Below, piece after piece: positions 19,568 through 30,956 of a DNA stretch of 64,000 bases. Source of the DNA: Stenogyne calaminthoides (lineage: Eukaryota > Streptophyta > Magnoliopsida > Lamiales > Lamiaceae); the NCBI GenBank assembly GCA_037126765.1, contig JBBCBC010000026.1:10652418-10716417 (forward strand), read 5' to 3'. The translations under genes and the position numbers were made by a program. Every line of letters starts with the position of its first letter. The stretch's first letter is position 1. Below the pieces are notes generated by a model, which was given only the letters and a program-made list of their open reading frames with translations, searched no databases and had not been told where the DNA came from.

Positions 19568-21155
19568 TGTTAGTGTTAGTGTCATAGAGACAATCTATTG
19601 TAAGGATATAATACTCAATGATATTAAGTTTGATTTAATATTAAAGTTCACTTGATATTAATGTATGACAATACACTTGTTTGAATATTATGTTTGATTG
19701 TTTGCATTTATTCATACAAGTGTTCCCATGAGTCATTGCTGTCATTGAGGTTGTGAGAACTCAGATGACTTAAGCATGATTCTCAAATAGCCCCGATCAA
19801 GGATCGTCAAGAATGGGATATTGATGATGCAATGGAGATTGGTTTGCGATCTGCATCATACTCTTAGAGAGTGTAGTAAGATCTCACTTGCTACGAGATA
19901 CTAGGTATCTCATGATGGATGCACAAATACCTTAGAGGGTATTGGTATACCCATCTGAGAAACCATTTGATGTATTTCCACTATATGTGTCTACGGGTGT
20001 CTCGTTAGTGGGAGCGATGCGATACTCCTTTGACTTGAGGTCAATACGCTCGACATGTGTGGAGCGATGAACTTTGACCATGACCGATGCTTGCACCCAT
20101 CTATGCGTAGATATGACTTGGATTGGGTTCATCACGAAGTGCATGTGAGTGGTAGTTGAGCCAAGAATAAGATTCATTCCTCAATGTGGATTTAGAGAGA
20201 ATACTCATCTTCTCATCATATTGGATCTAAGTCATCGGCCGATGCACGTCAACTTAGACTTTGTGGCTAAGTGTGACATACATGATCAATTAATGATTAG
20301 AGATAATATGATTAAGTTATTTGAATATACACTTCATCATGTTCAAGACTTAATCGAGTATTCACGAATGAAAGGAGAAAATCGTAATAGCCCATGTTTC
20401 AGTTACAGGTAGTTGCACATTTCCTCGCAACGTACCTCATATATTGAGAATGTCTGATTTATTGTCTAGGGTTCAATTAAGACCATTAGTTTGACTAATC
20501 GCTTGATATATGAGGACTTATGGGTCACACAACAAGTAACAATTGTTTACTAATTATAGTTGATTGATTAAATATTATATTGGATGTTAATATTCAATTT
20601 ATCGAGAATATAATAATAATTATATTTAGAATTAATTATTTTTACCATTTAATTAAATTAGATTTAATTAAATAGAATTCTAAATAATAATATATGGAAT
20701 ATTATTATTATAGGATTTAATATATATAGAATCAAATCCGTAGAGATTTGATATACATGGAATTAAATCCGTAGAGATTTTGTATGTGGGAAATAAATCT
20801 AAGAGATTTATTTTATTAGGATTTTTCCTAATAAAGGTTAGCTTAAGATTTAAGCTGGGCCTCTCCTATATATATGAGCTCTTGGGAATTCATAATTTCA
20901 TATTTTCTCCATAAAATCTCTAAGACAAAATTTTCCTAGCAAATTCATCTCGGGGATTCAATGCTGGCAGATCTGTGCAAATTAGTAAACGGCTGTTACG
21001 TGGATACCATAGTTGAGGAATCCGTGTACGAATTGCTGTAAGAATTCTGTTTACGTTTACTCGTATTTAATTATGCAATTAATTGTTCATTGTTGGTGAA
21101 CTATTTATTTCCGCTGCGCATGTATTATGTGTTTACGTGCCTCTAAATTCCAATA
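19568..21155 (+). repeat. copia-B 3' LTR
   Basis: TGTTAGTGTTAGTG to CTAAATTCCAATA, 1588 bp; the canonical terminal CA is TA here. It carries the same TATATATATGAGC region (about 20867-20880) as the 5' LTR. It is followed by GAAAC, matching 11656-11660. Confidence 0.93.
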
Positions 21156-21160
21156 GAAAC

Positions 21161-22196
21161 CATGCTGGGGGGGCAATCATTGGCTCACAAAACCATAAGG
21201 TAAGGATACTTTTGGCCGACTTTAACGGCGGACGCTATCATTTTCGCCCACAAGTTCCACAGATGTCAAATCTATGCACCATCTATTAAGGTTGCACCAG
21301 AAGAACTCACCAGCATCCTCAGTCCTTGGCCCTTTACAAAGTGGGAGATAGATATCATTGGGCCAGTCTCAACGGCCCCAAGATCGGTTAAATATACCCT
21401 AGTCGCTGTGGATTACTTCACAAAATGGGTCGAGGAAGAGGCTCTGGCGACCATATATCAAGACCACGTCATCAAATTTATATGGCCGAATATCATCTGT
21501 AGATTCGGCCTACCACAGGCGATCATATCCGATAATGAAAAACAATTTGATGGTCTCAAGATCGACAATTTTTTCAGAAAATGGAAGATCACCAAACTCT
21601 TTTCTATTCCGTACCACCCTCAATCGGATGGTCAAGTCGAAGCAGTTTAAAAGATAATCAAACATACTTTGAAAGCCAAGATTGAGGGAGGGAAAGGAAA
21701 ATGGGCTAGCGAGCTGCCAGACGTTTTGTGGTCGTATAGAACGACTTGCCGAAACTCAACTGGGGAAACTCCTTACTTCTTGGCATTCAAAACCGATGCT
21801 GTCATACCTTCCGAGGTCGGCATCCCAAGCCTCCGAACATCTCAGGTAGCGTTCGACCGCAACGACGAGACTTTTTCCATAAATCTAGACCTTCTCGAGG
21901 AGAAGCTACTAGAAGCCAACATGAGAAATGCAAGATATAAGCAACAATCGAAGAAATATTAAAATTCCAAAGTGCGACTTCGGCAGTTCAAAGAAGGAGA
22001 CATGGTATTGAAAAAAACACTTGGTGTATCTAATGGGACTTTCGGTCCAAATTGGGAAGGTCCATTCAAGGTGTCAAGAGTCTTGTCTAATGGAGCCTAC
22101 GAGCTCAAAAGTCCAGATGGTGTAAATGCACAGTACCCGTGAAATGCTACTCACCTAAAAAGTACTATCAGTAGGTTCGAGATCACATCTTTGTAA
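21161..22196 (+). pseudogene. Ty3/gypsy integrase (resumes after copia-B)
   Basis: Zinc-finger remainder (ADAIIFARKCHRCQ in one frame, about 21232), then the catalytic core with WEIDIIGPVSTAPRSVKYTLVAVDYFTKWVE (first Asp), FGLPQAIISDNEKQF (second Asp) and YHPQSDGQVEAV (Glu). LPDVLWSYRTTCRNSTGETPYFLAF follows, then the C-terminal region KVRLRQFKEGDMVLKK, GPNWEGPFKV and NGAYELKS. Stops occur after QVEAV, after SKKY and at 22140. The integrase would insert the cDNA into the genome. All catalytic residues can be read, but no single frame spans them. Confidence 0.92.
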
Positions 22197-22514
22197 TAAT
22201 TCGGTGAGTCAATAAAAATGTTGCTTTTCTTTTCAAAATTCCGTGTTTAAACTGAGGGAGGTCGCATATGTAAAATATCGACCTCTCGAAGTACGACTTT
22301 CGACATTCTGACGACGAGATCGCCACCCAAAGTGGTGCGGCCCTCTCTTGACGTTGTAAGACGACTAAGCAAATTTTAATAAAAATCGCATTGACAATAA
22401 GACGATAAGAACAAATGCAAATAATAAAGTCGCGTAAGGAAATCAAGTCGGCAGAATAAAGGAAAGTTTCATTTAATGACAAAGGCCCGATGGTCGGTAC
22501 AGTAGAGAACCCGA
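22197..22514. other. Gypsy tract downstream of integrase
   Basis: Non-coding on both strands apart from chance frames. It belongs to the gypsy element, because after removal of copia-A it continues at 46510 through the shared CCCGA (22510-22514 and 46505-46509). It separates pol from the antisense ORF. Confidence 0.6.
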
Positions 22515-25120
22515 TGTTGGTGAATTAATTGCCCGGATCTATTCGGGGTGAATATTTAAATACAAATTTAATTCTAACAATTATTACTAGCATGAATTAA
22601 TCCTATATTAATTCAAATAATAATCCAACAAATCATGCATATAAACAAGCCACATAAATCCTAAGCATGCAGAATTGCTAGGAGTTTACGTGAACTAATC
22701 TCTCGGAGTGACAACCGTTGAGAAGATGGATACCCGTTCAAAAGAACAAACAGAAATAACCTTCTCAAGTATTTCCTCGTCCTTGTTCAATAATTCGGTG
22801 GTAGGATGCTCACGAACAATTTAACAAAAGCAAAAAAGAAAATTATGTTGCACCACCTTTGAGGATTTCTAATTTTTCCAACGCATGGAATTACATTGGG
22901 GATGAAATATAGATGTTAAACGGGTTGACCCTAACCTATTAGGGCCAACCCTATAGGGCCGCAGGCTAAACGGTCTCGGGCGTTAACCGGTTAATTTAAA
23001 CGGACCACTAATAGTTGAGACCTAACCCTAACCCTAGCGAGTTATGGGTTAAACGGGCCACCTAACGGGCTCCCAATAAATTTTAAAAAATTATACATAT
23101 CACACATTGTCCTCTCTTCAAAAAGGTTATGTACTGTATCTTTAAAATAACAAAACATGGCATGTAATAGAACATCTAGATGATAGTTGATACTCCAATT
23201 CTCCAAAATTAAACAACAGATGATAGTTGATACTCCAACGTCTAGATCATAAGTCATAAGTACAAACACAATTTATAGGAATAGAGCAATAAAAACAAGA
23301 AGATGAAGACTAACTTGACCTTTTCCGTTTAGAGTTAAATAAATTAGTCATGACTTGGTATTAATCTTGGAATTATGTCACATCTCCAAGATCCCACCTT
23401 TATAAATTATTCATGACTTGGTATTAATCTTGGACTAACTTATAAAATTATAGAGAAAATTATATTATATATATTAACATAACACAAAGCGGGCCAATCG
23501 GGCTGGCTCGGTTAACCGACGGGCTAGCCCATTTAGCCCGCGGGCTAACCGGTTCGGGCAAAAAAGGCCCGGTTTTAAATGGGCCTACCATTGCTCGGCC
23601 CTAACCCTGTCTATAATAGGTTTAAATGGGCCGGCCCATTTAACCCGGCCCGAATTAACATCTCTAGGATGAAACATTCATCCCCTATTTATAAGAAGGA
23701 GGGTGGTCGAAATTTTAGGGAAGAATAATATGGGAAAATCTTTTTCTTGATCTCCAAAAAATCTTGAATATATCTCATATAGTCTTTTCTCCATAATTAA
23801 AATATTCCACAAAATCTCACCTTCTCTTGTTATGGATATTTTCGAAAAATAAGGAGAAGGAAAACCAAGATTTGGATCTTCTTGAATTTATGAGATATTC
23901 TTGTATTCCAAGAATACATATCTACCATAATATCTTTTCAAGAAATCAAGAAAATATTTCCTTCTTTATTTATTCATAATTTTCAAAAATTTCTCCAATA
24001 AATAATCAAATGGGAGATTTCTTGATTTTAATGAGATAAACTTGTATTCCAAGAATACTTATCCTCATTCCATAAAAAAATTCAAAGAAAATCTTTCTCC
24101 CTCTTTTATTTATTTATTTTCGAAAAACAAAGGAAAAATCGGCAACAATATTTTATTTTATTTCAAACACCTTTATCAGTTATTGGACTTTATCTTGGGC
24201 TACTTGAGGGGCCTTTAGGAGAATTAAGATTGGACCTTGAATTATCAATATTGAGCCACAATATTATTCAAGCCCATAAATATTAATTAATCCCATTACA
24301 TAATTAATATTGCACTATCCATCTTAACCCATATTACTGTTAATATGACTTCTGGTTATTATTTCCCGTGTCTAAGATTATTTAGTCCATTAATTAATTT
24401 AAGCCACTGAAATAGCTTCACATTAATTAATATATTTTTCCTTGGTTCAGGAACGACTCAACATTACTATCTATATCGGAAACTAATTCCACTTGCAAGA
24501 TTTAGTATGATAAAACTTCTGAGCCTCCCGAGGGGACAAATCAAGCAAGACGTACTTGCACACGATTCTCCGTATTAAATCTTAGCAATCGTCATGTAAC
24601 TAATAATATTGCCCAATATATAAGGTATTGAATCACAATGATTCTCTACCCATCATAAGTCAAAACAATAGTTATTAATTCCACACGATCATATTTAAGG
24701 GATGGGGATAAAGAAATAACTAACCACTGAGGTCTAGTTCTTCTATATTCAGTACTGAAGAATTTATCCTTCTATAGGTCCTACTCAGCGCATCATAATC
24801 CACTAGTGCAATCTCTTGGTCAAGACAAGCCAATCTGAGCCTTGCACTTCAACATTTCACGATATTTTGTTCATTTCTATCTGGGTTGTGAATTTTGTAC
24901 TTTTGGTTACAAGGGACTATTAATTTAATCTTCTGTGATCTGGTATCACTAAATTAACTACAATGTAACACGTAAATTTATTGAACAGTTATGCAGTAAA
25001 TATATGTAACATTCAATGATATTTAAAGCAACAGTGATAAATAATTTATTTCAGCAAATAAGACAGAAGTTCAATTTGGTTATACAAAGTAAAAGTATAA
25101 TTTCCAGCATAACCCCAACA
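22515..25120 (-). repeat. copia-A 3' LTR (with MITE insertion)
   Basis: TGTTGGTGAATTAATT at 22515 to AGCATAACCCCAACA at 25120. It is colinear with 44659-46504 except for the 759-bp MITE and its 8-bp duplication. It ends against the polypurine tract. Confidence 0.93.
22908..23666. mobile_element. hAT-type MITE in the copia-A 3' LTR
   Basis: 759 bp flanked by GGATGAAA (22900-22907 and 23667-23674); the sister LTR at 45040 has this octamer once and nothing inserted. The ends are inverted: TATAGATGTTAA at left, and TAGAGATGTTAA on the reverse of the right end. The interior is rich in GGGC/GCCC words near both ends (GCGGGCTAACCGG, GGGCCGGCCC). The 8-bp duplication and this terminus are typical of hAT-related MITEs. 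Confidence 0.9.
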
Positions 25121-25131
25121 ATCTCCCACTT
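25121..25131 (-). other. copia-A polypurine tract
   Basis: ATCTCCCACTT on the plus strand, AAGTGGGAGAT on the minus strand, directly next to the 3' LTR; identical to the tract of copia-C at 60033. Confidence 0.9.
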
Positions 25132-26492
25132 ATACCCAAAGTCTGCTTTTAAGTATACTACAACACGTATCGTGTCAGTTCTACGTGACATCTAATATCA
25201 CCTACACGAACCTAATAATATCTCTCCCACTTATACTCAAAGCAGATTGTCAACGGTCTTGACACCCATTCCTTCCACATGTCTCTCGAATGTATTCTAA
25301 GGCAGACCCTTTGTGAATGGATCTGCTAGCAGGGGCGGAGCCAGGATTGAATCGGAGGGGGGGCCAAATTTTAACAAGTCGATAATTAAATATTTATTGT
25401 ACAACTATAAAAAAATGATATTACTTCTGTTAACAAATAATATATTAAAATAAAAACTCATATGAGACTGTCTCATATATGAAATGAAGTATATACTAGC
25501 AAAAAATTAACACCCTCCCTTTTCCAAAGTATTAAATCGTCAATGCTCAAATTATGCTCCGTCTCACCGTGAGACCATCTCATACAAGTGTGCCTCATAT
25601 ATTAATATTTATAATTATCATGTTACAATATAAATAAATTGGACTTGCTAATTAAACAAAGTACATGTTTCAAAAATCATTTAAATTACATGATGCACCT
25701 AGTGCATATAATAATTTTCTTTTTCGACAAATAATAGAATATCTAGCTATCAAAAGAGGATCTTCAAAGTTCCAAACCCAATAAAAATGAGAGAGAATAA
25801 AATATAACTTTCACAGTATATATATATATTCAAACTTTGAATTGTAATGGAGAATGAAAGTATATAGGATTATATATGAAATGACGTGGTATGATTTAAA
25901 TTGTATGTTTGGGCTCCAGATGTTTTCATTTGTTTCTCTCATTGAATTTCGTATATTGCAAGTGAGGGGCCAAAGATAGCATGCATAAATAACAATTGGT
26001 GGACAGAGTGGTACATATATATATTAACTATTAAGAAGTAAAAATCTGGGGGGGGCAAGGCCACCCCACCCCATAACGTGGCTCCACCACTGTCTGCTAG
26101 GTTGTCTTCTGACGTGATCTTTACCACCTCTATATCTCCTCTCTTAACGATTTCTCGTATAAGATGATATTTCCGTTCAATTTGTTTGCTGGCCTTGTGG
26201 GCTCTTGGTTCTCTTGAATTTGCCACTGCTCTGACATTATCACAGTAGACCATGATGGTGCTGGGCAAATTCAGAACTACGTCCAAGTCCACTAGGAAGT
26301 TCTTGAGCCAAACCACTTCCTTCGCAAGCAGCTACATACTCGGCTTCCATGGTAGAATCTGCGATGCATTTCTACTTTACGCTTCTATATGTTATGGCTC
26401 CTCCCCATGCAAAACATACTACCCGAGGTAGATTTTCTGGAATCTAAGTCTGATTGGAAATCCGAGTCCGTGTAACCGATGAGAATCAGACT
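25132..26492 (-). pseudogene. copia-A RNase H, split by a MITE
   Basis: On the minus strand the frame reads SLILIGYTDSDFQSDLDSRKSTSGSMFCMG (26492-26385), then after a frameshift VWLKNFLVDLDVVLNLPSTIMVYCDN and HLIREIVKRGDIEVVKITSEDNLAD up to the MITE at 26092. The rest, ending in the tail equivalent to TFERHVEGM, follows at 25320-25200. These are the blocks of the copia RNase H, with TDSDF and YCDN catalytic positions. Upstream it joins directly to the integrase C-terminal linker, because RT is missing. Confidence 0.88.
25330..26092. mobile_element. hAT-type MITE in copia-A RNase H
   Basis: 763 bp with TSD TCTGCTAG (25322-25329 and 26093-26100). The uninterrupted equivalent in copia-C (about 60232) has the octamer once. 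Termini are CAGGGGCGGAGCCA at left and, read from the other strand, CAGTGGTGGAGCCA at right. CAG-GGCGGAGCCA ends with 8-bp duplications are characteristic of hAT non-autonomous elements in plants. No transposase is encoded. Confidence 0.92.
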
Positions 26493-27990
26493 GTTGACCC
26501 CATTGAGTGGTTCGACTAACTCCCACACCTTATTGTGATCCATAGAACCCATCTCAGCTTCCATTGCTGTTTGCCAATAATCTGCATCCTCGTCTTGGAT
26601 TGCCTCATTGTATGTCCATGAGTCTGATTCATCTTCACCGGGGACTAAGTCTGATGACTCTCCTATCCCCATGAATCTCTCGGGCTATCTTACAACCCTC
26701 CCACTGCGACGAGGTTCTGGTTGTGTAAGTGTGTCGCTTGGTATGTCAACTTGTACAGTTGGCATTGAGGTAAGCCCTCTTAGCTCATATAAGGTAATCT
26801 CACTTCTGGGCTTTCTATCGTTCATATAGTCTTTCTCCAAAAATTTAAAGTGCGTACTGATTACCACCTTTTGATCTTCGGGACCATAGAATATGCACCC
26901 TTTCATTCCTTCGGGGTACCCTATAAACAACCTTAATTCTAATCGTGGATCCATTTTCCGGCTTCCTTGTCCAACACGTATGTCGGACACCCTCAGATTT
27001 TCATGTGTCTTAAACTAAACTTGCGCCCGGTCCACAACTCTTTAAGGGGATTTGGGAACCGATTTGGATGGCACCAGGTTTAGAATGTAAGCCGTTGTTT
27101 TCAAGGCGTGACCCCAAAACGATTTGGGTAGATCCGCGTAACTCATCATTGATCTGACCATTTCTAAAAGAGTTATGTTTCTTCATTCTGTAACCCCGTT
27201 TTGTTGAGGGGTTTCGGGTGAGGTCAACTGGGATAAAATCCCTTCATCTGACAAGTAGTTCAAAATTCATCGCTGAGGTATTCGCCTCCACGATCAGATC
27301 GTAGAGACTTGATACATTTTTCCCTATGATTCTCTGCTTGAGCCTTAAAATATTTGAACTTATCAAAGGGTCTTAGATTTATGCTTCTTAAGGAAAATGT
27401 ACCCAAATCTTGAGTAATCATCGATAAAAGTAACGAAATACTCATGACCTTCTCTTGCTTTGATTGACATTGGACCACATACGTCAGTGTGAACGATCTC
27501 TAACACTTCTTTGGCTCTATTCCCCTTGGCTCCAAATGCCCTCTTGGTCATCTTACCCTCCAAACACGATTCCCAGGTTGGAAATGGTTCAACCCGGAGT
27601 GACTCCAATGAACCATCTCGAACGAACCTTTAGATTCTTTTTGGATTAATATGACCTAGTTTCAGATGCCATAGAAGTGTTTCGTTCACGTATGAAGAAC
27701 GCTTTCTTTTATGCAAAATAGTCGATGTGTTATAGGATGCATTTTGCGTGTGGTGTGCAATTTTAATAGTATAGAGATTGTTCATCAATGTCCCATAACA
27801 GATACACTCATCATTTCGATATATGATTTCATTCTTATTATGAGAAACTAAGTATCCATCGAAAGAATTTTAGAAACTGAAAGTCAATTCTTTCTAAAAC
27901 TGGTAACATAAAGAATGTCTCTTAAAACCCTGTCTTCAAAAGACAGCTTCACTTCCCACTTCTTTAAGCACTACTTACGTAGCACTACAA
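26493..27990 (-). pseudogene. copia-A integrase and linker, RT deleted
   Basis: From high to low coordinate: NETLLWHLKLGHINPKRI (GAG-pre-integrase), then ESCLEGKMTKRAFGAKGNRAKEVLEIVHTDVCGPM (first Asp), FVTFIDDYSRFGYIFLKKH, and SLRSDRGGEYLSDEF (second Asp). Next come LRLFIGYPEGMKGCIFYGPEDQKVVISTHFKFLEKDYM and the linker up to MDHNKVWELVEPLNGV at 26500. There the frame jumps to RNase H, omitting about 950 bp present in copia-C. Several stops and frameshifts are present. Confidence 0.88.
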
Positions 27991-28779
27991 TATCTCCTAT
28001 TTATGTAGCATTGCAATAACCGCTACTTTCGTAACATTGCCCAGTGTGATGAAGATCTCACTCCCACTAAGTTGCCGGGTCCGCTTGAACCCGTGAAGCA
28101 AACATGATCTGTGGATTCCGTATCAACTAGCCTAGGATGAGAAGTATATGCCGCTAAACAAGTTTCAACAACTAGCGTGTGAGAATTACTTTTCTTTCCG
28201 ACCCTTTTGGGCTTGGAACAGGCAAACCTCCATTGTCACTTTTTCACAGCAGTTGAAACACTTCCCCATTGGATTTTCCTTGACACCACCAGCATCCCTC
28301 ATATTACCATTGCCCTAGGCAATAGTTGAGTTTGATTGCTTATGACTTTTGGTCCTCTTCTTCTTTTTGCCTTCCGTTAGCCTAAAAGATGAAGACGGCC
28401 CACTTGTCGTCAATGCTTTGAGTTTGGTGCCCCATCAACGTCTCTGCCGAGATCAAAGCTTGCAACAAATCAGTTAGCTAGACCAAAGTGCTCAAAAACT
28501 TTTGGGCAGAGAGTGGAGTGCCAAATCAATCTGGGTCTCCAAATCATAATATGTACCCAAAACATCAAGTTTGTTAAGATGAGCCATCAATTTTGAGGAC
28601 GTAATTCCTTACGGGGATGTCTTCCACCATTTTCAACGATAACATTTCTCGCAAGGTGATATGACGAGCCCCGCATTTTTGTCTCGTCAGTTGGCTCATC
28701 TAGTTTTTGGTGTGTCAAGAATCCACGTGTGCTTTTGAGCAATTAGGACAATCATAGGTTATCATTTCCAATAAACATA
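27991..28779 (-). pseudogene. copia-A Gag C-terminus and protease remnant
   Basis: Aligned by eye to copia-C Gag: HLARN, WHSTLCPK (family LHSLPKSFEQ), KCFNCCEK (zinc knuckle, first Cys pair), then LVVETCLAAYTSHP and the protease region, where the active-site Asp block reads LVDTESTDHVCF instead of VVDTGSTDHVCF (Gly to Glu). The frame breaks every 20-40 codons. The Sirevirus insertion at 28785 separates this part from the rest of gag. Confidence 0.8.
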
Positions 28780-28784
28780 GTTTC

Positions 28785-30691
28785 TGTGGGTCCCGGTGCT
28801 AACGAGTCTCACACGTGTATGGGGGGGGAATACACGTGTTCGATTGATTTTAAAACTTTTTATCATCGAGGTCGGATGGGTCGCTATCGATGATTTTTGC
28901 CCCGAGAAGACAGATTGCCCGAGTCAAAGTCTCTTCGAGACAATGATCCCGAAGCCGCTTTCGGATGCTTCAGATTAGCCCAATCGAACTCGAAGTTTAT
29001 CGGGAGATCCGAGGCGCTTGGATCGATAATTATCTTCTTGAACCCTCGGTAGAGAGTTAGTTCATTTGGTAACTATCTGTTTCTATTTACTCAAGTGTCT
29101 TGGAATGGTTATCCCTAAGTTTATACTCGTTTTTGCTTTTCTTTGAAAATCTTCCCTTCAATAAAAAAAAGTGATTAAAGGCCGTGATCAATTTGATGCA
29201 AGTTCAGTGGATTGGTTCCAACTGAATATCAGTGAACTATGCTTTCAGTGAAAAACATGCAACATATAATAATGCAGTATAGAAAGTAAAACAACACAGC
29301 AATTATGGTGGTTCAGAGACTCAAGCTCCTACGTCCACTCTCTCTGATCTTCAGAGAAATTCCTTAACCACTTCCTAAAGCTTTCTGGCTAACTCACTGT
29401 AGCTTACTCACTTTTCTATCTTGAGTTTTCTGGCTGACTCACTGCAGCTTACTAACTCAAACACACACAAATGTTCAGACTACCACAAATAGTTTACTAA
29501 CTTCTTCTCTAGAGTTTTCTGGCTAACTCACTGTAGCTTACTAACTCTTTACAACTCCAACTCACCAACAAAACACACACAAACTACTTTAACAAAGGGT
29601 TTGGATTTTGGGTTGGTTTCCAACTAGGGTGAGATATCCTTTACAATAAGAACTAATGCAAAGGCTAGGATATCTCTTCTAAGCTTTGGATATATCTATC
29701 ACTCTAGGCTTAGAATAGTGAGCTCTCTTCAATATGAAACACTTGGGAAATTCTAGATTTTTCGAGTACTTCAATTTGCAATAATACGAATGAGCTCTTG
29801 AGTTGCTATGAAATTTCCCGTGCCTCTCAATGTAAAGGGTCACTGGTATTTATTGGCAACTTCACCAAGGTCACTCTTTGATTCGTTGGAAGAGATAGCT
29901 TCATGAGTTTCCTCTTATGGTGTTTGATGAACGACTATATTTAGGTTTTGAACACTCCCTTGCATGTTTTAGGAAATATGCAGTCATGTAGCCAATCACC
30001 AATTTTTGCAGTCTGGAACTTAGTACTACTGACATGATTCAGGGTCCTGTCGCTTTCAGTGTCAGTAAAGTACAGTGTTGTCTTCCTCTGATTGGTTCTT
30101 GTCTTCTGTGAATGTAGACAAACAAAATGGCTGTTTTGGTCAATCTCTCTGAATGAGACAACCTTAAACAACACTTAGACTCAGTTCCTTTTGTCTGCAT
30201 ATGAATGTTTTGGGCAATATCTACTTTTCTGAATATTTGCGTTATTCTCAGTTTTGTAGTCTTCAGATAGATATTATTCAGTGCCTCTGAACATTCAGGT
30301 TATACTGAGTATTCAGTATCTTACTGCGTCTTCAGTGTCTTCTGAGTCTTCAGTGTCTTCAGTAACATGCTGAGTCTTCAGTGTCTTCAGTGTCTTTAGT
30401 TACTTACTGAGTCTTCAGTGTCTTCAGCAACTTACTGAGTCTTCAGTGTCTTCAGCAACTTACTGAGTCTTCAGCAACTTACTGAGTCTTCAGTGTCTTC
30501 AGTTACTTACTGAGTCTTTAGTGTCTTCAGCAACTTACTGATCTACATCTGCTGACTATACATGGTGCAGATAACTTCCTGATCAATCTATACTGAAACC
30601 TGACTCAGTCTATCAAGATTATCCTGAACATGTCATACTCAGGGTTTTTTGGATCTAATCAAAACTTCTTTATTAAATTCATCTCCCAACA
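28785..30691 (-). repeat. Sirevirus 3' LTR
   Basis: TGTGGGTCCCGG to ATCTCCCAACA. Contains the CTCCTACGTCCACTC block, a run of CACTGTAGCTTACT repeats and a tandem array at 30320-30545. It differs from the other LTR largely at CAG/CTG trinucleotides (see findings). Confidence 0.93.
30320..30545 (-). repeat. Tandem repeat array in Sirevirus 3' LTR
   Basis: Units of ACTGAGTCTTCAGTGTC followed by TTCAGCAACTT or TTCAGTTACTT, 21-29 bp long, occur about eight times. The other LTR has the matching array at 42590-42835 with a different number and order of units. Confidence 0.9.
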
Positions 30692-30706
30692 ATTTCCCCC
30701 TTTTTG
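30692..30706 (-). other. Sirevirus polypurine tract
   Basis: ATTTCCCCCTTTTTG on the plus strand, i.e. CAAAAAGGGGGAAAT on the minus strand, directly before the 3' LTR's TGTTGGGAG (minus). This is the typical Sirevirus tract. Confidence 0.9.
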
Positions 30707-30956
30707 ATGATGCCAAAACCATCTTGTTACATTTAAGAAAACCTAACCTATCCTCAGGTTTCAGTTTATCTATTACAACCAAAATGGTATTTCTCCAATC
30801 AAGTTATTTTTAACATTTTGGCATATCAAGACATGTAAAAAGATAATGAGATATTATCTTTGAGCATAAAGATAAAATTTTCATTGATATAAGATAAGAG
30901 TTACAGATTACAATGAAAAATAAAAAAAAACAAAAAACAGAAGAACAAAGTCTTCA

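Larger units (their letters stand above)
11661..21155 (+). mobile_element. copia-B: full-length but defective Ty1/copia element
   Basis: The element is flanked by GAAAC at 11656-11660 and 21156-21160. It has a 5' LTR (11661-14704, of which 1458 bp are a solo LTR plus its duplicated site), a tRNA-iMet primer site at 14706, a long leader, decayed gag-protease-integrase, a fragment of RT, a polypurine tract at 19557 and a 3' LTR (19568-21155). Net LTR lengths agree (about 1586 and 1588 bp). Most of RT and RNase H is deleted. It sits inside the zinc finger of the gypsy integrase. Confidence 0.92.

Noticed and set aside
23020..23040. CCTAACCCTAACCCTAG, telomere-like
   Set aside because: Only two and a half units, inside a MITE whose ends are full of similar GGTTA/TAACC words; not an interstitial telomere.
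25939..26092. C-terminal part of a 125-codon minus-strand frame after DNLAD
   Set aside because: This part is MITE sequence read through by chance, not protein.
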